64,000 bases of DNA from Datisca glomerata (GCA_003255025.1 QANY01011400.1:1178001-1242000), one strand, 5' to 3'. Positions 11,870 through 21,553 are shown, counted from the first letter of the stretch. Program-made: numbers and translations. Notes: generated from the sequence alone by a model not told the origin.

Positions 11870-12053
11870 ATAGGTGCAGCTGAACCGGTTACAAGTAACC
11901 AAACCAAACAGATTACTTTGGTTATATTCGGTTCGGTTCGAATTGTTACACCGGTTCGATTCGCTTCGGTTATATAGGTAACCAGTGAATTTGGTTCGGT
12001 TACAAAAATACATTACTAACCGACCGAACTGAACCGTGCACACGCCTATCACA
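11870..12053. mobile_element. Short CGGTT-type MITE-like repeat
   Basis: Ends are ATAGGTGCAGCTGAACCGG on the left and, as reverse complement of the right end, ATAGGCGTGTGCACGGTTC. The interior is arrays of CGGTT/AACCG words. It is a shorter relative of the elements at 21741, 33776 and 39298. No convincing target-site duplication was found. Confidence 0.5.
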
Positions 12054-12078
12054 AACATGACCTAATATGATAAATATA

Positions 12079-12630
12079 AAAAGTAAAAGAGATAAAGACA
12101 TTCATCGTTTGAGTTGTTTAAGCTCACATTTCAACGGTTTACGCCAATTTAGTGAGAAAATGAAAAATATATTGAGTCTAAATTTTTTATTTTTATAAAA
12201 TTGATATGGGCAGTTAATAAAGGGTGCACAAATTCCAAAATACTCGTCCCATCTTAAAAAAATCATCCCGAATCGAGCAGAATGAGACGTGATTTTTACT
12301 CTTGATCAGACATGATGGGACAATTTTTTTTGTCGCGTGCGAGACAGGATGAGACACGGGACAACTTTAAAAAACCGACTTATTCCATTGGTACCTGTCT
12401 TTATAAATAATCTATTTTTGTTTTGTTTTGACCATTGATCTTTTTTAGTTTCAACCTTTAATCTTTTCAATTTCAAACCATTTTAATTTCTAACCCATAA
12501 ATTTTTTAACCCGAGATACTCATCCAGTCCCGACCCAAACCACGAACCGTTTCGTCCCGTTCAGTTCGATTTTTGTCCCGCAGGACGGGCCGAGACAATT
12601 TTTATCCAATCTCGACCGGGAAATAGGTCA
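12079..12630. repeat. Left copy of a ~550-base direct repeat carrying a GGGAC-type MITE
   Basis: It aligns over its whole length with 13612-14165, both starting AAGTAAAAGAGAT and sharing GTTTGAGTTGTTTAAGCT, ATGGGCAGTTAATAAAG and the later GTCCCG arrays. The MITE starts at 12218 after the same GCAGTTAA target as in the right copy, so the duplication followed the MITE insertion. Here the MITE right end is missing. Confidence 0.75.
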
Positions 12631-12749
12631 TTTTTTAATAATAAGTAAGAGAATTGCCAAAAAGTTGTATTTGTAAGAATGACCGTTCTTTTGTAACTGT
12701 AATTTTTTTTATAAAATTGAAAGAAATTTATGTACAGATGTACCATGGT

Positions 12750-12965
12750 ATATAAAAATATATTACGTTATATATTTATATATCATAATATATTTTAATA
12801 TATCATCAATATTCTGTATTATATTTTTAGTATATTTTTATATACCAATAGTGATATACTATCATATATTTATATATAATAATATAATTTAATATTTCAT
12901 CAGTATATCGTAATCTATATTTAATATATTTTTATATATCATCTATGATAATCATATATAATACA
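12750..12965. repeat. AT-rich degenerate tandem repeat
   Basis: Repeated TATATTTATATATCATAATAT-like units recur at roughly 60-100 base spacing. No gene or element end is seen. Confidence 0.5.
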
Positions 12966-13239
12966 AATATCATAATCATTCTCACACTCAAACACATTTC
13001 CTCATCCTCATTCTTCTTCATATCTCTCAAAACCCAAAAACTCATAAATCAAACCATTAAATCAAAGAAACTATTGAATTCTTCAATAATTGTTAAGATA
13101 CAATTATAAATTTTGATATCTGAACCTATGCTATCAAACACCCAATCCATAGATCTTTGTAATATGAATCGTTTCGGTTTCGTTGCAGAATTTGTCTCTG
13201 CCCAAGCTTCTTTACTATTTCCCATTTTTATAAGACGAG

Positions 13240-13545
13240 AGTCCCAAAATATTCACGCGGTCCTGCTCCTCTCGCACGCTGTAACAGGCACAGGCCACAC
13301 CGTGCCGAGCATCGGTGTCGCAACAGTCTTAGGATCATGGCTGAAAATTGAAGCGTCGGGTTTAGGCCCTCGGATCCTATTGCCTCGACCTCTCGTTCTC
13401 CTCATTACTTCTCCTCTGAGGAAAGTTAAAGGGAGAGGGAAACTTTTCTGTAGGAAGTCGTGAGAGAGGGGGAAGAGAAAGGGAGGGAGAGATGTGGGTG
13501 TTCTACCTGATCTCGTTACCTCTCACGCTGGGTATGGTGATAATA
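13240..13545 (+). pseudogene. 5'-end fragment of an LMBR1-domain-like gene
   Basis: An ATG at 13492 opens MWVFYLISLPLTLGMV (13492-13539). I recognise this as the first 16 residues of the plant LMBR1-domain-containing family, whose members start with this first transmembrane helix. It is preceded by a plausible 5'-UTR rich in CTCTC and GAGAGGG (13380-13490). After residue 16 the frame runs into AT-rich, unrelated sequence and stops at a TAA within about 10 codons, without the expected following residues or a clear splice donor. So it is a gene fragment, not a gene. It lies between the two copies of the ~550-base direct repeat (12079-12630, 13612-14165). The short match is the main uncertainty. 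Confidence 0.5.
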
Positions 13546-13611
13546 AATTTTTTTGGTTATTTGTGCAAATAATTTTTTTTTGGGTAATTTTCTGAAACAA
13601 TTAAAAAAAGT

Positions 13612-14165
13612 AATTTTTCCAAAAGTAAAAGAGATGAAGACTTTCGACGTTTGAGTTGTTTAAGCTAAGATTTCAACTGTTCATACCAGTTTAGTGAAAA
13701 AAAGTGAGAAACATATTGAGTCTGGATTTTTAAATTTTTGAACTGGTATGGGCAGTTAATAAAGGTTTGCAAACGTCCTGAAATACTCATCTCGTCCTGA
13801 AAAATAATCCCGAACCGAATAGAGTGGAACGCAATTTTTACTCCTGACCAGACAGGGCGGGATAATTTTTCTTTGTCATGTGTGAAACAGGACGGGACAC
13901 GAGATAACTTAAAAAATTTACTTGTTCCATCCCGTGCTGATGTCTTTATAAATGTCGAAATTTTTTTATTTTTTTAAATTTGGCCATTCATCTTTTTCAG
14001 TTTCAATCTTTAATCTTTTAAACTTTAAACTATTTTAATTTATAACTCTTAAATATTTTAAACTGAAATACACGTTCAGTCTTGACCCAAACTATGAACC
14101 GTCTTATCTTGTCCAACTCGGTTTTTGTCCTCATCATAGGATGGGACGAGAAAACTTTTTTGTAC
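13612..14165. repeat. Right copy of the ~550-base direct repeat
   Basis: This is the homologue of 12079-12630. It includes the left flank and most of the GGGAC-type MITE at 13760-14202. Confidence 0.75.
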
Positions 14166-14202
14166 AAAAAATCCCAAAAGTCGTCGTGTCCACACCCTGC
14201 TA
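13760..14202. mobile_element. GGGAC-type MITE with perfect 8-base target duplication
   Basis: GCAGTTAA flanks both sides (13752-13759 and 14203-14210). The ends are TAAAGGTTTGCAAACG and, as reverse complement of the right end, TAGCAGGGTGTGGACACG. The interior is degenerate GGGAC/GTCCC word arrays near both ends with an AT-rich middle. An 8-base duplication points to the hAT superfamily. There is no coding capacity. Confidence 0.7.
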
Positions 14203-14811
14203 GCAGTTAAGATCTGAGATCAACGATTCAGTTACAAAACATGACCTCTCCTATTAGTAAAACATGAAACGACCTGAGCTCCTTTTTCACATTTTGGTTT
14301 AGATTTTTTCGATTGTAATCAATATTTTAGGTCATGCATATTAAAGTCAACGTTTATTTTGACTGGTGTATGAAAACTTCTAAAAATACATTACACTAGT
14401 CTTATAAAACTCGTCTGTATAAGCCATAAGGGTAGAGTTGGGTTTTTTATTGACAGAGTTTAAAACTTTCAAGAGAGAGAGAGGCCAGGGGCTAAGAACC
14501 TTGGGAGACACCCCTTGATTTTCCAAACCAGAAACTTTCATGTCAGCTACCCCACTTGATGTCTTTTAAAGAAAAAAAAAGCCTAAATAAACAAAGGAAA
14601 AAAGAAAGAAAAAAAAGAAAACCCCACTTGATCTTGGAATTCACTGAATTTAACCCTCTATCTGTCTTTCCCTTTCTTTTATAAGAAACAATGAAAAGAA
14701 GATCGAACACAAATCCATCAATATTCATCCTCTCTCTTTCTTTCTCTAATTCACTCAAACAGGTACACCTCCCCTTGTGACTATAGTTCATTGTTCATAA
14801 TTCCTTTATAC

Positions 14812-14814
<3 letters not shown>

Positions 14815-14853
<39 letters not shown>
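14815..14853 (+). repeat. (CT)n microsatellite in ARGOS promoter/5'-UTR
   Basis: An uninterrupted CT run of about 38 bases lies roughly 250 bases upstream of the probable 5'-UTR splice donor. Such CT runs are common around plant transcription starts. Confidence 0.8.
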
Positions 14854-14859
<6 letters not shown>

Positions 14860-15017
14860 CATTCCCAATTCCCACCATTCCAAAAGACTGCGTCACATTC
14901 ATAGCATAAAACCCACTTCTCCTTTTTCATTAAATTACTTCTATTTATCTTGATTGATTGAGGATAGAATTGAAACTTACTCTGCAGTTGAATACAAAAA
15001 GGATCTGTTGGTGACAA

Positions 15018-15041
15018 ATGGAATGCAGTAGAAGTGCGTAA
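15018..15041 (+). promoter_or_regulatory. Upstream ORF of 7 codons in the ARGOS-like 5'-UTR
   Basis: ATG GAA TGC AGT AGA AGT GCG TAA lies in the first, untranslated exon, upstream of the main ATG at 15442. It ends before the intron, so it could reduce or tune translation. Whether it is translated is inference. Confidence 0.5.
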
Positions 15042-15107
15042 GAAGACCTCTGTTTCTTGTTTGCTTAAGTGGTTTGAAAGATTAATTGGAGTCTTACAGC
15101 ATTATCG

Positions 15108-15413
15108 GTAAGCCTTTTGCCTTCAATTCTTTCTTTATTCAAAAGTCTTGATTTGTTCTGTGTTATGACCTTCGTTGATTGTTTAATCTGACCTATAATT
15201 TCCTATTATGTAGCTTTCTTTGTTTTCTTCTTTTTAAAATATAATTGAATAAAGAGATCTTAATTTTGTTTTAAACAAAGTTATAATAATGTTTTATTTT
15301 GAAAACTATTACAAATTAAAAATAATTAGCATAAAAATTTTCTTCAAATTGCTATCATGGCTTATTAAATTGCTATGAAATCTGATCTGATCTGATTCAA
15401 ACGGGATTTTCAG
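15108..15413 (+). other. 5'-UTR intron of the ARGOS-like gene
   Basis: Donor ATCG|GTAAGCC at 15108 and acceptor GATTTTCAG|GTTGG ending at 15413 bound a 306-base T-rich segment. An intron in the leader fits ARGOS-family genes, whose coding part is a single exon. Confidence 0.7.
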
Positions 15414-15441
15414 GTTGGAAGAACATCTATTTGACAATCCA

Positions 15442-15846
15442 ATGAGTTATCAACATAGAAAAGCAGAAGTAAGAGTGTCAAAGGCTTACATTATGGAGGG
15501 CAGAGTAGAAAGACCAATGTCTCCTCCTCCTCATTCAATTCTTGAAAATAACCACAAGGCCTATAATCTTCAACAACAAGGGAAGAATAATAATAATAAT
15601 AATAATAGATCAATTTCACATGGGAACTTGAGGAGATTATTATTGCCTTCAAATTATTTCAGTATAGAATCAATGGTATTGCTAATATGTCTAGCAACAA
15701 CACTTCTGATTCTTCCATTGGTACTTCCTCCATTGCCTCCCCCACCATTGATGTTGCTTCTTCTTCCTGTTGGGATTATTGGTGTGCTCTTGTTCTTGGC
15801 CTTCATGCCTTCCACTTCCAAAGATGTTGCTTATACTTATGTTTAG
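15442..15846 (+). CDS. ARGOS-like: ARGOS / ORGAN SIZE RELATED (OSR) family protein
   Basis: A 134-residue membrane protein in one coding exon. Residues 71-122 form the OSR domain: a hydrophobic helix (about 73-95), the hallmark PPLPPPP loop (96-102), and a second helix (about 103-122) ending FLAFMP, followed by a short VAYTYV tail. Family members sit in the ER membrane, promote organ growth through cell number or size, and dampen ethylene response by acting with RTE1; expression is induced by auxin, brassinosteroid or ethylene. The N-terminal half is polar and variable and has an Asn run (49-55) from an AAT microsatellite. ATG 15442 is the first ATG after the 5'-UTR intron; a TTG ten codons upstream is in frame but in the untranslated part. 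A polyadenylation-like AATAAA lies near 15922. The reading frame is intact. Which paralogue (ARGOS, ARL, OSR1) is unclear. Confidence 0.87.
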   Translation: MSYQHRKAEVRVSKAYIMEGRVERPMSPPPHSILENNHKAYNLQQQGKNNNNNNNRSISHGNLRRLLLPSNYFSIESMVLLICLATTLLILPLVLPPLPPPPLMLLLLPVGIIGVLLFLAFMPSTSKDVAYTYV

Positions 15847-15984
15847 TGTATAGACAAAATGCTTCTCATCTTCTCTTGCTCAAAATTTTGTATCTTTCCA
15901 TGTTTAAAGAAAAATAACAATGTAATAAAAATTGGTTCTTTGATTTCTTCATTTTGATCTTAAAAGGGATCTTCTATTATTTCG

Positions 15985-16056
15985 TAAGTAATGCACGATC
16001 ATCAATGACTTGATAATTTTTAAGTAATGTACGATCATCAACGACTTGATAATTTT
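15985..16056. repeat. Two tandem 36-base repeats
   Basis: TAAGTAATGCACGATCATCA followed by AYGACTTGATAATTTT occurs twice, starting at 15985 and 16021, with two base differences. Confidence 0.85.
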
Positions 16057-16106
16057 TAAGATAATCGTAGATACAACAACGGTTGTCCTCAAGCTACGGA
16101 TGGTGT

Positions 16107-16200
16107 TGTTCGCTTCACATGCAAGAGTTAATTGAATATCCTAAATGGATGATTGTTCGCTTCACATGCAAGAGTTAATTGAATATCCTAAATGGATGAT
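16107..16200. repeat. Two perfect tandem 47-base repeats
   Basis: The unit starts TGTTCGCTTCACATGCAAGA and ends CCTAAATGGATGAT, at 16107 and 16154. The second copy runs directly into the DUF4283-like reading frame. Confidence 0.85.
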
Positions 16201-16347
16201 CGTACTGTAAAAATCAACAAAATTGGTTTAGATTCTGGAGTCGATCCGATAGATGAATGATATAGAAGTCTTAGTAACGTAGATCTGTCAATAGAGGAGG
16301 ATTGTGAGTTAGTTATTCCGAACGAAGCTATTTCTAAAGTCGAAGAT
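16201..16347 (+). pseudogene. DUF4283-type ORF relic, left part
   Basis: The plus strand reads RTVKINKIGLDSGVDPIDE, a stop, then DLSIEEDCELVIPNEAISKVED up to the AAGAT target site of copia C. Removing copia C (16348-21104) and one AAGAT copy joins it in frame to HYRLSAIGRLFHS at 21110. The joined protein resembles the N-terminal DUF4283 domain of plant zinc-knuckle proteins that are usually LINE-encoded or LINE-derived. It is broken by a stop here and by a frameshift in the right part. Confidence 0.55.
16343..16347. other. Target-site duplication of copia C, left copy
   Basis: AAGAT here and AAGAT at 21105-21109 flank the two LTRs exactly, the 5-base duplication expected for copia integration. 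Confidence 0.9.
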
Positions 16348-16644
16348 TGTAGAAATTATGAACCCTAGAAATGATGAACACTTTAGTGTTCTGATCTTAA
16401 AGAAAGATGATGAACTTCTTGTTCTGATTTCTGATTAAGAATTTTGATTCTTTACAATGAGTAGATACACATATAATTTCTAACGGTTGCCTATGATTTT
16501 TCCAACGGATGCCTACTGATCATTTTTCCAGAAGTGGTTAGACACCCACTGTGTTTGGTGAAAGTTACTGTTCTGCTTTCTCTTTTTGCCTGTGATGAAG
16601 ATTTTCCTTCTGAGGCAATACTCTCTGTTTCTCTTTCTTCAACA
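16348..16644 (-). repeat. Copia C 3' LTR
   Basis: A 297-base LTR, TGTTGAAGAAAGAGAAACAG to CATAATTTCTACA on the minus strand, nearly identical to 20799-21104. Confidence 0.95.
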
Positions 16645-16655
16645 CTCCCCCTCAA
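16645..16655 (-). other. Polypurine tract of copia C
   Basis: The minus strand reads TTGAGGGGGAG directly before the 3' LTR. It primes plus-strand DNA synthesis. Confidence 0.85.
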
Positions 16656-16659
16656 GTTG

Positions 16660-18136
16660 GGTTCGTATAGGTTGATCGAACCCAACTTGTTAAGTATTCT
16701 TTTGAGGCTATTTTTATCGAGGGCTTTGGTGAAGATGTCGTCCAGCTTGTCTTCACTACGTACAAAAGGAATGACAATTTCTCCCTACTGTACCTTCTCT
16801 CTTATGAAGTGACAGTCCACTTGAATGTGTTTGGTTCTCTTGTGAAAAACGGGGTTCATTGTAATATGACATGCTGCTTGGTTGTCACAGTGCATCTCTA
16901 TCGTTTTTTTCATCTCAACCTTCATGTCTTGAAGAAGATGTCTAATCCATGTGAGTTCACTAGTAGTGGAGGACATGGCTTTGTATTCTGCCTCTGCACT
17001 TGACCTTACTACAACTGTTTGTTTCTTGCTCTTCCAGGTTACTAGATTTCCACCTACAAAGACACAGAAACCAGTTGTAGATTTTCTATCATAACTACCT
17101 GCCCAGTCTGCATCAGTGTATCCAACTACGGAGTTTGCCCCGGTTCTCTTCATCCATATCCCTTGATCGGGTGTTCCTTTAAGGTATCTGAGTATCCTTT
17201 CTGCGGCTGCCAGGTGATTCGTGCAGGGTGCGTGCATGAATTGACTGATAACGCTAATCGCAAAAGTGATATCTGGTCTTGTAACCGTTAGATAAATTAG
17301 TTTTCCTACTAGTCTTTGATATTGACCTATATCAATTAATGGTTTGCTATCATTAAGTCCTATTTTCATGTTGATTTCCATTGGTGTGCTAGCAGGTTTT
17401 GCCCCTATCATGCTAGTTTCTTTTAACAAGTCTAAGATATATTTTCTTTGAGATAGAAACAGTCCATTTTTCGAGTGAGCTATTTCTATCCCTAGGAAGT
17501 ATTTCAGTTTTTCTAGATCTTTAATATCAAACTCCCCTTTTAGAAATTGTTGAACACTCATATTTCATCGTGGTTATTTCCGGTGATGATGATGTCATCG
17601 ACGTAGACTAAAATGATGGTGGTGGAGTTATTCGTGTGTTTGACGAACATAGATGAGTCAGCAGAGCTTTTGACAAAGTTAATTTTTAAAAGAGACAAGC
17701 TTAATTTTTCATACCATGCCCTTGGTGATTGTTTCAGGCTGTAGATAGCATTCTTTAATCTACATACCAGAGATGGGTGCGTTGCTTTCTCGTGTCCTGG
17801 AGGTAGGAACATATATACTTCTTCTTCCAGATTTCTTTGGAGGAATGCGTTTTTTACATCCATTTGATATAGTTCCCAGCTGAGGTTGGTGGCAACGGAT
17901 AGTAACACTCGGATCGTGTTCATTTTTGCCACTGGAGCGAACGTCTCCTGGTAATCCACTCCATATGTCTGAGTAAAGCCCTTGGTAACTAGTCGGGCTT
18001 TATATCTTTCGATGGTGCTGTTGCTGTTGTATTTTGTCTTGTAGACCCATTTACATCCTATAGGTTTCTTCCCGTTGGGTAGTGGGATTATGTCCCAAGT
18101 TTCATTCTTTTCCAAGGCTAGAAGTTCTTCATTCAT
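16660..18136 (-). pseudogene. Copia C reverse transcriptase and RNase H
   Basis: From 18136 the frame reads NEELLALEKNETWDIIPLPNGKKPIGCKWVYK, then the RT palm motifs YQMDVKNAFLQRNLEEEVYM and the catalytic YVDDIIITGNN. A frameshift at about 17560 leads to the second frame (SVQQFLKGEFDIKDLEKLKYFLGIEI). RNase H follows, with YTDADWAGSYDRKSTTGFCVFVGGNLVTWKSKKQ, SSAEAEYKAMS and HCDNQAACHI. A TAG after REKVQ (about 16785) interrupts the normal C-terminus, which continues as GEIVIPFVRSEDKLDDIFTKALDKNSL. The enzymes copy element RNA into cDNA in cytoplasmic particles. All catalytic motifs are readable, so inactivation is by few mutations. Confidence 0.93.
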
Positions 18137-19585
18137 CGCCTTTCTCCATTTGGGGTCGAGTTGGGCTTTTTATCATAAGATAGGAAATTTTGGATAGGGT
18201 ATAGAACCTGATGGGACACGTAGTCTTTTAATCTTGCTGGGGGTTGAGTTTGCCTTGTTGACCTTCTTACGATTACTACTTCATTAGTGACAACTGCCTC
18301 ATCAGTTGCTCCCCCTGAGGTAGTTGTCTCAGGCGCGGATGATGCGGTATCCTGTTCCTGTCTTATGATATCAGAGGAAATAATACTGTTAGGTAGTGGA
18401 AACGTTTGGTGGTGGTTATGGTTGTCGGGGTCCTTTGGGTAATAGGATTCTAGTTCTAAAAATTGCACATCTCGCGAGATGTAGAGTTTATGGTTTATTG
18501 GGTCGTAACACTTATACCCCTTTTTCTCAGCGGAATACCCCAAAAATAGGGTTTTGACTGAGGTTTTGTCCAATTTATCAAGTCTTGGAATGTGTACGAA
18601 GCATGTACGTCTGAATACTCGTATATGATCTAGGTTAATTTTCCTACCCTTGAGAATTTCTAGAGGGCTTTTCAGATGCAATTTTACACTGGGTAACTGA
18701 TTGATGAGGTAGGTTGCTATGAGTATAGCATCAGACCAGTATCTCTTAGGTACGTTGTTTTGGAGGAGGAGAGACCTAGTCATTTCAAGAAGGTGTCGGT
18801 TTTAGCGTTCTGAGACACCATTTTGTTGTGGGCTGTGGATGCAGGTGGTTTGATGTCGTATACCCTTTTGTTTAAAAAACTCAAAAAAGGTGTTGTTAGT
18901 ATACTCGGTTCCATTGTCAGACCTAAAGATTTTTATGGTTGTTTCAAATTGAGTTTCAACTAAATTGTTGAACTCTTGAAAATGACTGACGACTTCATTT
19001 TTTGATTTCAAAAGGTATAACCATGTGGTGCGAGAGAAATCATCAATAAATATAACAAAATATTTGAATTTATTATATGAATCAACTGGGGTGGGTCCCC
19101 AAATATCAGAATGAATTAATTCAAAACATCGTTTTGTCGTACTACTAGATAGTGGAAAGGGTAACCTAGTTTGTTTTGAAAGTTTACAGACTGAGCAACT
19201 GCTAGAGTCTAAAATACAACCGAGTAATTTGTTTAGGATTTTTCAGAGGGATGACCGAATCTCCAGTGTAATATTTTGTCTTTTTGTACTGTACTGGAGG
19301 TGGAAAGGCATGTTTTGTCGGTATCTTCTAAGTAGTAGAGACCGTTTCTAAATTTCCCTTCACCAATCTTCCTCCTGGTGACTCGATCCTAAAAAATTAC
19401 TTTGTCAGGTGAAAAAGTAACATTGCAGTTTAAGTCTTTGGTTATTTTACTGACGGATAGGAGATTGGATTTAAAATTGGATAGGCAAAGTACGTTGTTA
19501 ATGGTTTTTGTGAACAGTGTGGTGGACCCTATGCCAAAAATTGGAACTTTATTTCCATTGGCTACCGTCACGTGTTGTGGTCTTT
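18137..19585 (-). pseudogene. Copia C integrase region
   Basis: In minus-strand order: the pre-integrase segment (VLCLSNFKSNLLSVSKITKDLNCNVTFSPDKVIF, 19571-19389), then HSDIWGPTPVDSYNKFKYFVIFIDDFSRTTWLYLLKSKNEV (about 19140-19000). Next come KIFRSDNGTEYTNNTFFEFF and THCIHSPQQNGVSER-like residues (19011-18802), then RHLLEMTRSLLLQNNVPKRYW and KVFLGYSAEKKGYKCYDP further on. The DDE-type core is recognisable. Damage: a frameshift near 19230-19390, a stop where SERKNRH is expected (lysine codon changed to TAA near 18800), and a frame change at 18135 where integrase meets RT. Confidence 0.88.
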
Positions 19586-20755
19586 CTAATTGAGTGAGAC
19601 TGTGTAGTTTTTTATGTTATGAGTCATGTGGTCTGAGGCACCAGAGTCTATTATCCACTGTTCTAAGTTATGACAAAAATTTGCAGACTTAGAAAAATAA
19701 TTGATAGTATTGCAGATAGATGAACCTGAGGTATCACGCAAAGATTCTCCGAATTGTTTGAGCAGTATAGTTATCTGTGCGTCGTTGTCTGTGTGCAGAT
19801 ATGCTCTAACGAATCCGGATTTGTCCATTTCCTCCATTTGATCGGGTCGGTACCCATTACCCGAACCGGGTCCATCTGTCATGTGGGCTCTGCGGTGACT
19901 CATTCCAGAGGCGACGATCCCTTTTCCTCTCTCTCTTTCCCTATTCTGCCGGAGATAAGGGTGCAGGTTCCAGCACCGGTCGTGGCTGTGACCCTCATTT
20001 CGGCAGTGGCTGCACCTCACCGGCTCGCCTGGCTGTCCGCGATGCCTTCCCCCTTCCCTAGGGTTAGGGTTTCGGAGGGAGCCATGGGTCGCCATGGCTA
20101 GTGCCTCCGCCTTGTCATCTCTGGTACTCATCACTCTTCACCTGGTTTCTTCTCTTTGAACCATGGCTGAGACCGTGGCAAATGTTGGCTTCTCCGTCGA
20201 CATCAAGATCTGAGCCCGGAACGCCTTGTAGCTTGAGTCGAGAGACGTCAAGAAATGGAACACCATATCTTGTTCAGCCCGTTCTTGGATTTCCTTCAGG
20301 TCATTGGTCATCGGTCTTAGGGTTTCGAGTTCTTTGAACTTAGATTTTAAAAACCCGGTTAACTCCGGTACTGATCTGTCCTCCTGTTTTGCTTGGGAGA
20401 TCTCTCGTTTAAGTTCAAAGACTTGCGGGAAATTGTTTTGTTCACAATAATTGCTCTGGATTTCTTCCCAGAGTTCTTGTCCTGTTTCACAAAAATAAAA
20501 GATTTCACTGAGTTTTGGGTCTATGGAATTAGTTATCCAGGTCATTACCTGGCTGTCCATGATGTCCCATTCCTCTGAGTTTGGGTCTGGCCTTGGCTTA
20601 CTGCCATCCACGAAACCCAGTCTGCCTCTTCCTTTTAGGCTCACCCGAGCCGCCCTGGCCCACAGTATGTAGTTGTGGCCAGTGAGCAGGATGGATGTCA
20701 GTCTGGGATTGGTGTCGTGGTGGTGAAGCTGGCCGGAGGTCGATGGTTCTGCCAT
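19586..20755 (-). pseudogene. Copia C gag and protease
   Basis: Gag starts MAEPSTSGQLHHH at 20755, 44 bases inside the primer site, and has the Retrotran_gag_3/UBN2-like pattern (SILLTGHNYILWARAARVSLKGRGRLGFVDG..WDIMDSQVMTWITNSID). A break at about 20136 shifts to the next frame (MMSTRDDKAEALAMA), which carries the zinc knuckle CSHCRNEGHSHDRCWNLHP and the protease active site WIIDSGASDHMTHN with intact D-S-G. A stop follows at 19586. Gag packages the RNA; protease would cut the polyprotein. Confidence 0.92.
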
Positions 20756-20786
20756 ACTGTTTTATGTGTTGGTTCTTAGAATCGTT

Positions 20787-20798
20787 GCTCTGATACCA
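20787..20798 (-). other. Primer binding site of copia C
   Basis: The minus strand reads TGGTATCAGAGC, a perfect complement to the plant initiator-Met tRNA 3' end, directly abutting the 5' LTR. Confidence 0.95.
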
Positions 20799-21104
20799 TG
20801 TAAAAATTATGAACCCTAGAAATGATGAACACTTTAGTGTTCTGATCTTAAAGAAAGATGATGAACTTCTTGTTTTGATTTCTTATTAAGAATTATGATT
20901 CTTTACAATGAGTAAGTGATGTATATATACATATAATTTCTAACGGTTGCCTATGATTTCTCCAACGGATGCCTACTGATCGTTTTTCCAGAAGTGGTTA
21001 GACACCCACTGTGTTTGGAGAAAGTGACTGTTCTGCTTTCTCTTTTTGCCTGTGATGAAGATTTTCCTTCTGAGGCAATACTCTCTGTTTCTCTTTCTTC
21101 AACA
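20799..21104 (-). repeat. Copia C 5' LTR
   Basis: A 306-base partner of 16348-16644. The size difference comes from a TATA-rich indel around 20918-20930. Confidence 0.95.
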
Positions 21105-21310
21105 AAGATCACTATCGATTAAGTGCTATTGGGAGACTCTTCCACTCGCAAATATAACAGAGTTGGGCTGAAGAACACGCTATCAAAAGCTTGGAATTTG
21201 GAAGGCAAGGTACGTTTCAGTGAAGTAGGAAAGTAAGTGTTTCAATTTTTTTTCCGGGATGAAATCATCCTTCTGTATTGTTGTGGGAAAAGGCCCTTAG
21301 CTCTTTGAAA
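21105..21310 (+). pseudogene. DUF4283-type ORF relic, right part
   Basis: After the AAGAT target duplication the plus strand reads HYRLSAIGRLFHS. A one-base shift then gives RKYNRVGLKNTLSKAWNLEGKVRFSEVGK, a stop, and VFQFFFRDEI. The LKNTL..AW...G..VRF.EVG...FQFFF spacing is the pattern of DUF4283. It joins in frame to 16201-16347 across the copia C insertion site. Function unknown; the copy is dead. Confidence 0.6.
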
Positions 21311-21553
21311 ATTTTCTGTCTGTGATTTTGATCTATTTTTTTATTATCAAAACTAGAAGAAATATATAAACAAAGAATAATAAAGAGTTAAGGAGGTTAA
21401 GTCTCCCATTTACAAGAATACTATCCTTATCAATCAAAGTTACAATGTGATTGGATAAGTAAACATTACTATAATTAACTAGGATTGATAGCTGATATGG
21501 ATGTAGTGCCAGTGTTAGTTTCTGAAAATTTATCATATGAATAAAGTAATAAC

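Larger units (their letters stand above)
16348..21104 (-). mobile_element. Copia C: structurally complete Ty1/copia element
   Basis: This 4757-base element on the minus strand has 5' LTR 20799-21104, a perfect primer site 20787-20798, gag, protease, integrase, RT and RNase H in copia order, a polypurine tract 16645-16655, and 3' LTR 16348-16644. AAGAT duplications flank it. By eye the two LTRs differ by roughly eight substitutions plus an indel of about nine bases, so insertion is fairly recent compared with the other elements here. It is nevertheless inactive: the polyprotein has several nonsense and frameshift changes. It interrupts a DUF4283-type relic. Confidence 0.95.

Noticed and set aside
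13113..13463. 116-codon open frame on the plus strand
   Set aside because: It covers the leader of the LMBR1-like fragment, has no recognisable domain and ends before the real ATG at 13492.
15415..15441. Ten-codon N-terminal extension of the ARGOS-like protein (MEEHLFDNP)
   Set aside because: Its first codon is TTG and it starts at the splice acceptor; the first ATG is at 15442.
15687..15917. Second plus-strand frame overlapping ARGOS
   Set aside because: Shifted-frame shadow of the OSR domain coding sequence.
16534..16812. Plus-strand frames across the copia C 3' LTR
   Set aside because: Antisense to LTR and RNase H; no independent support.
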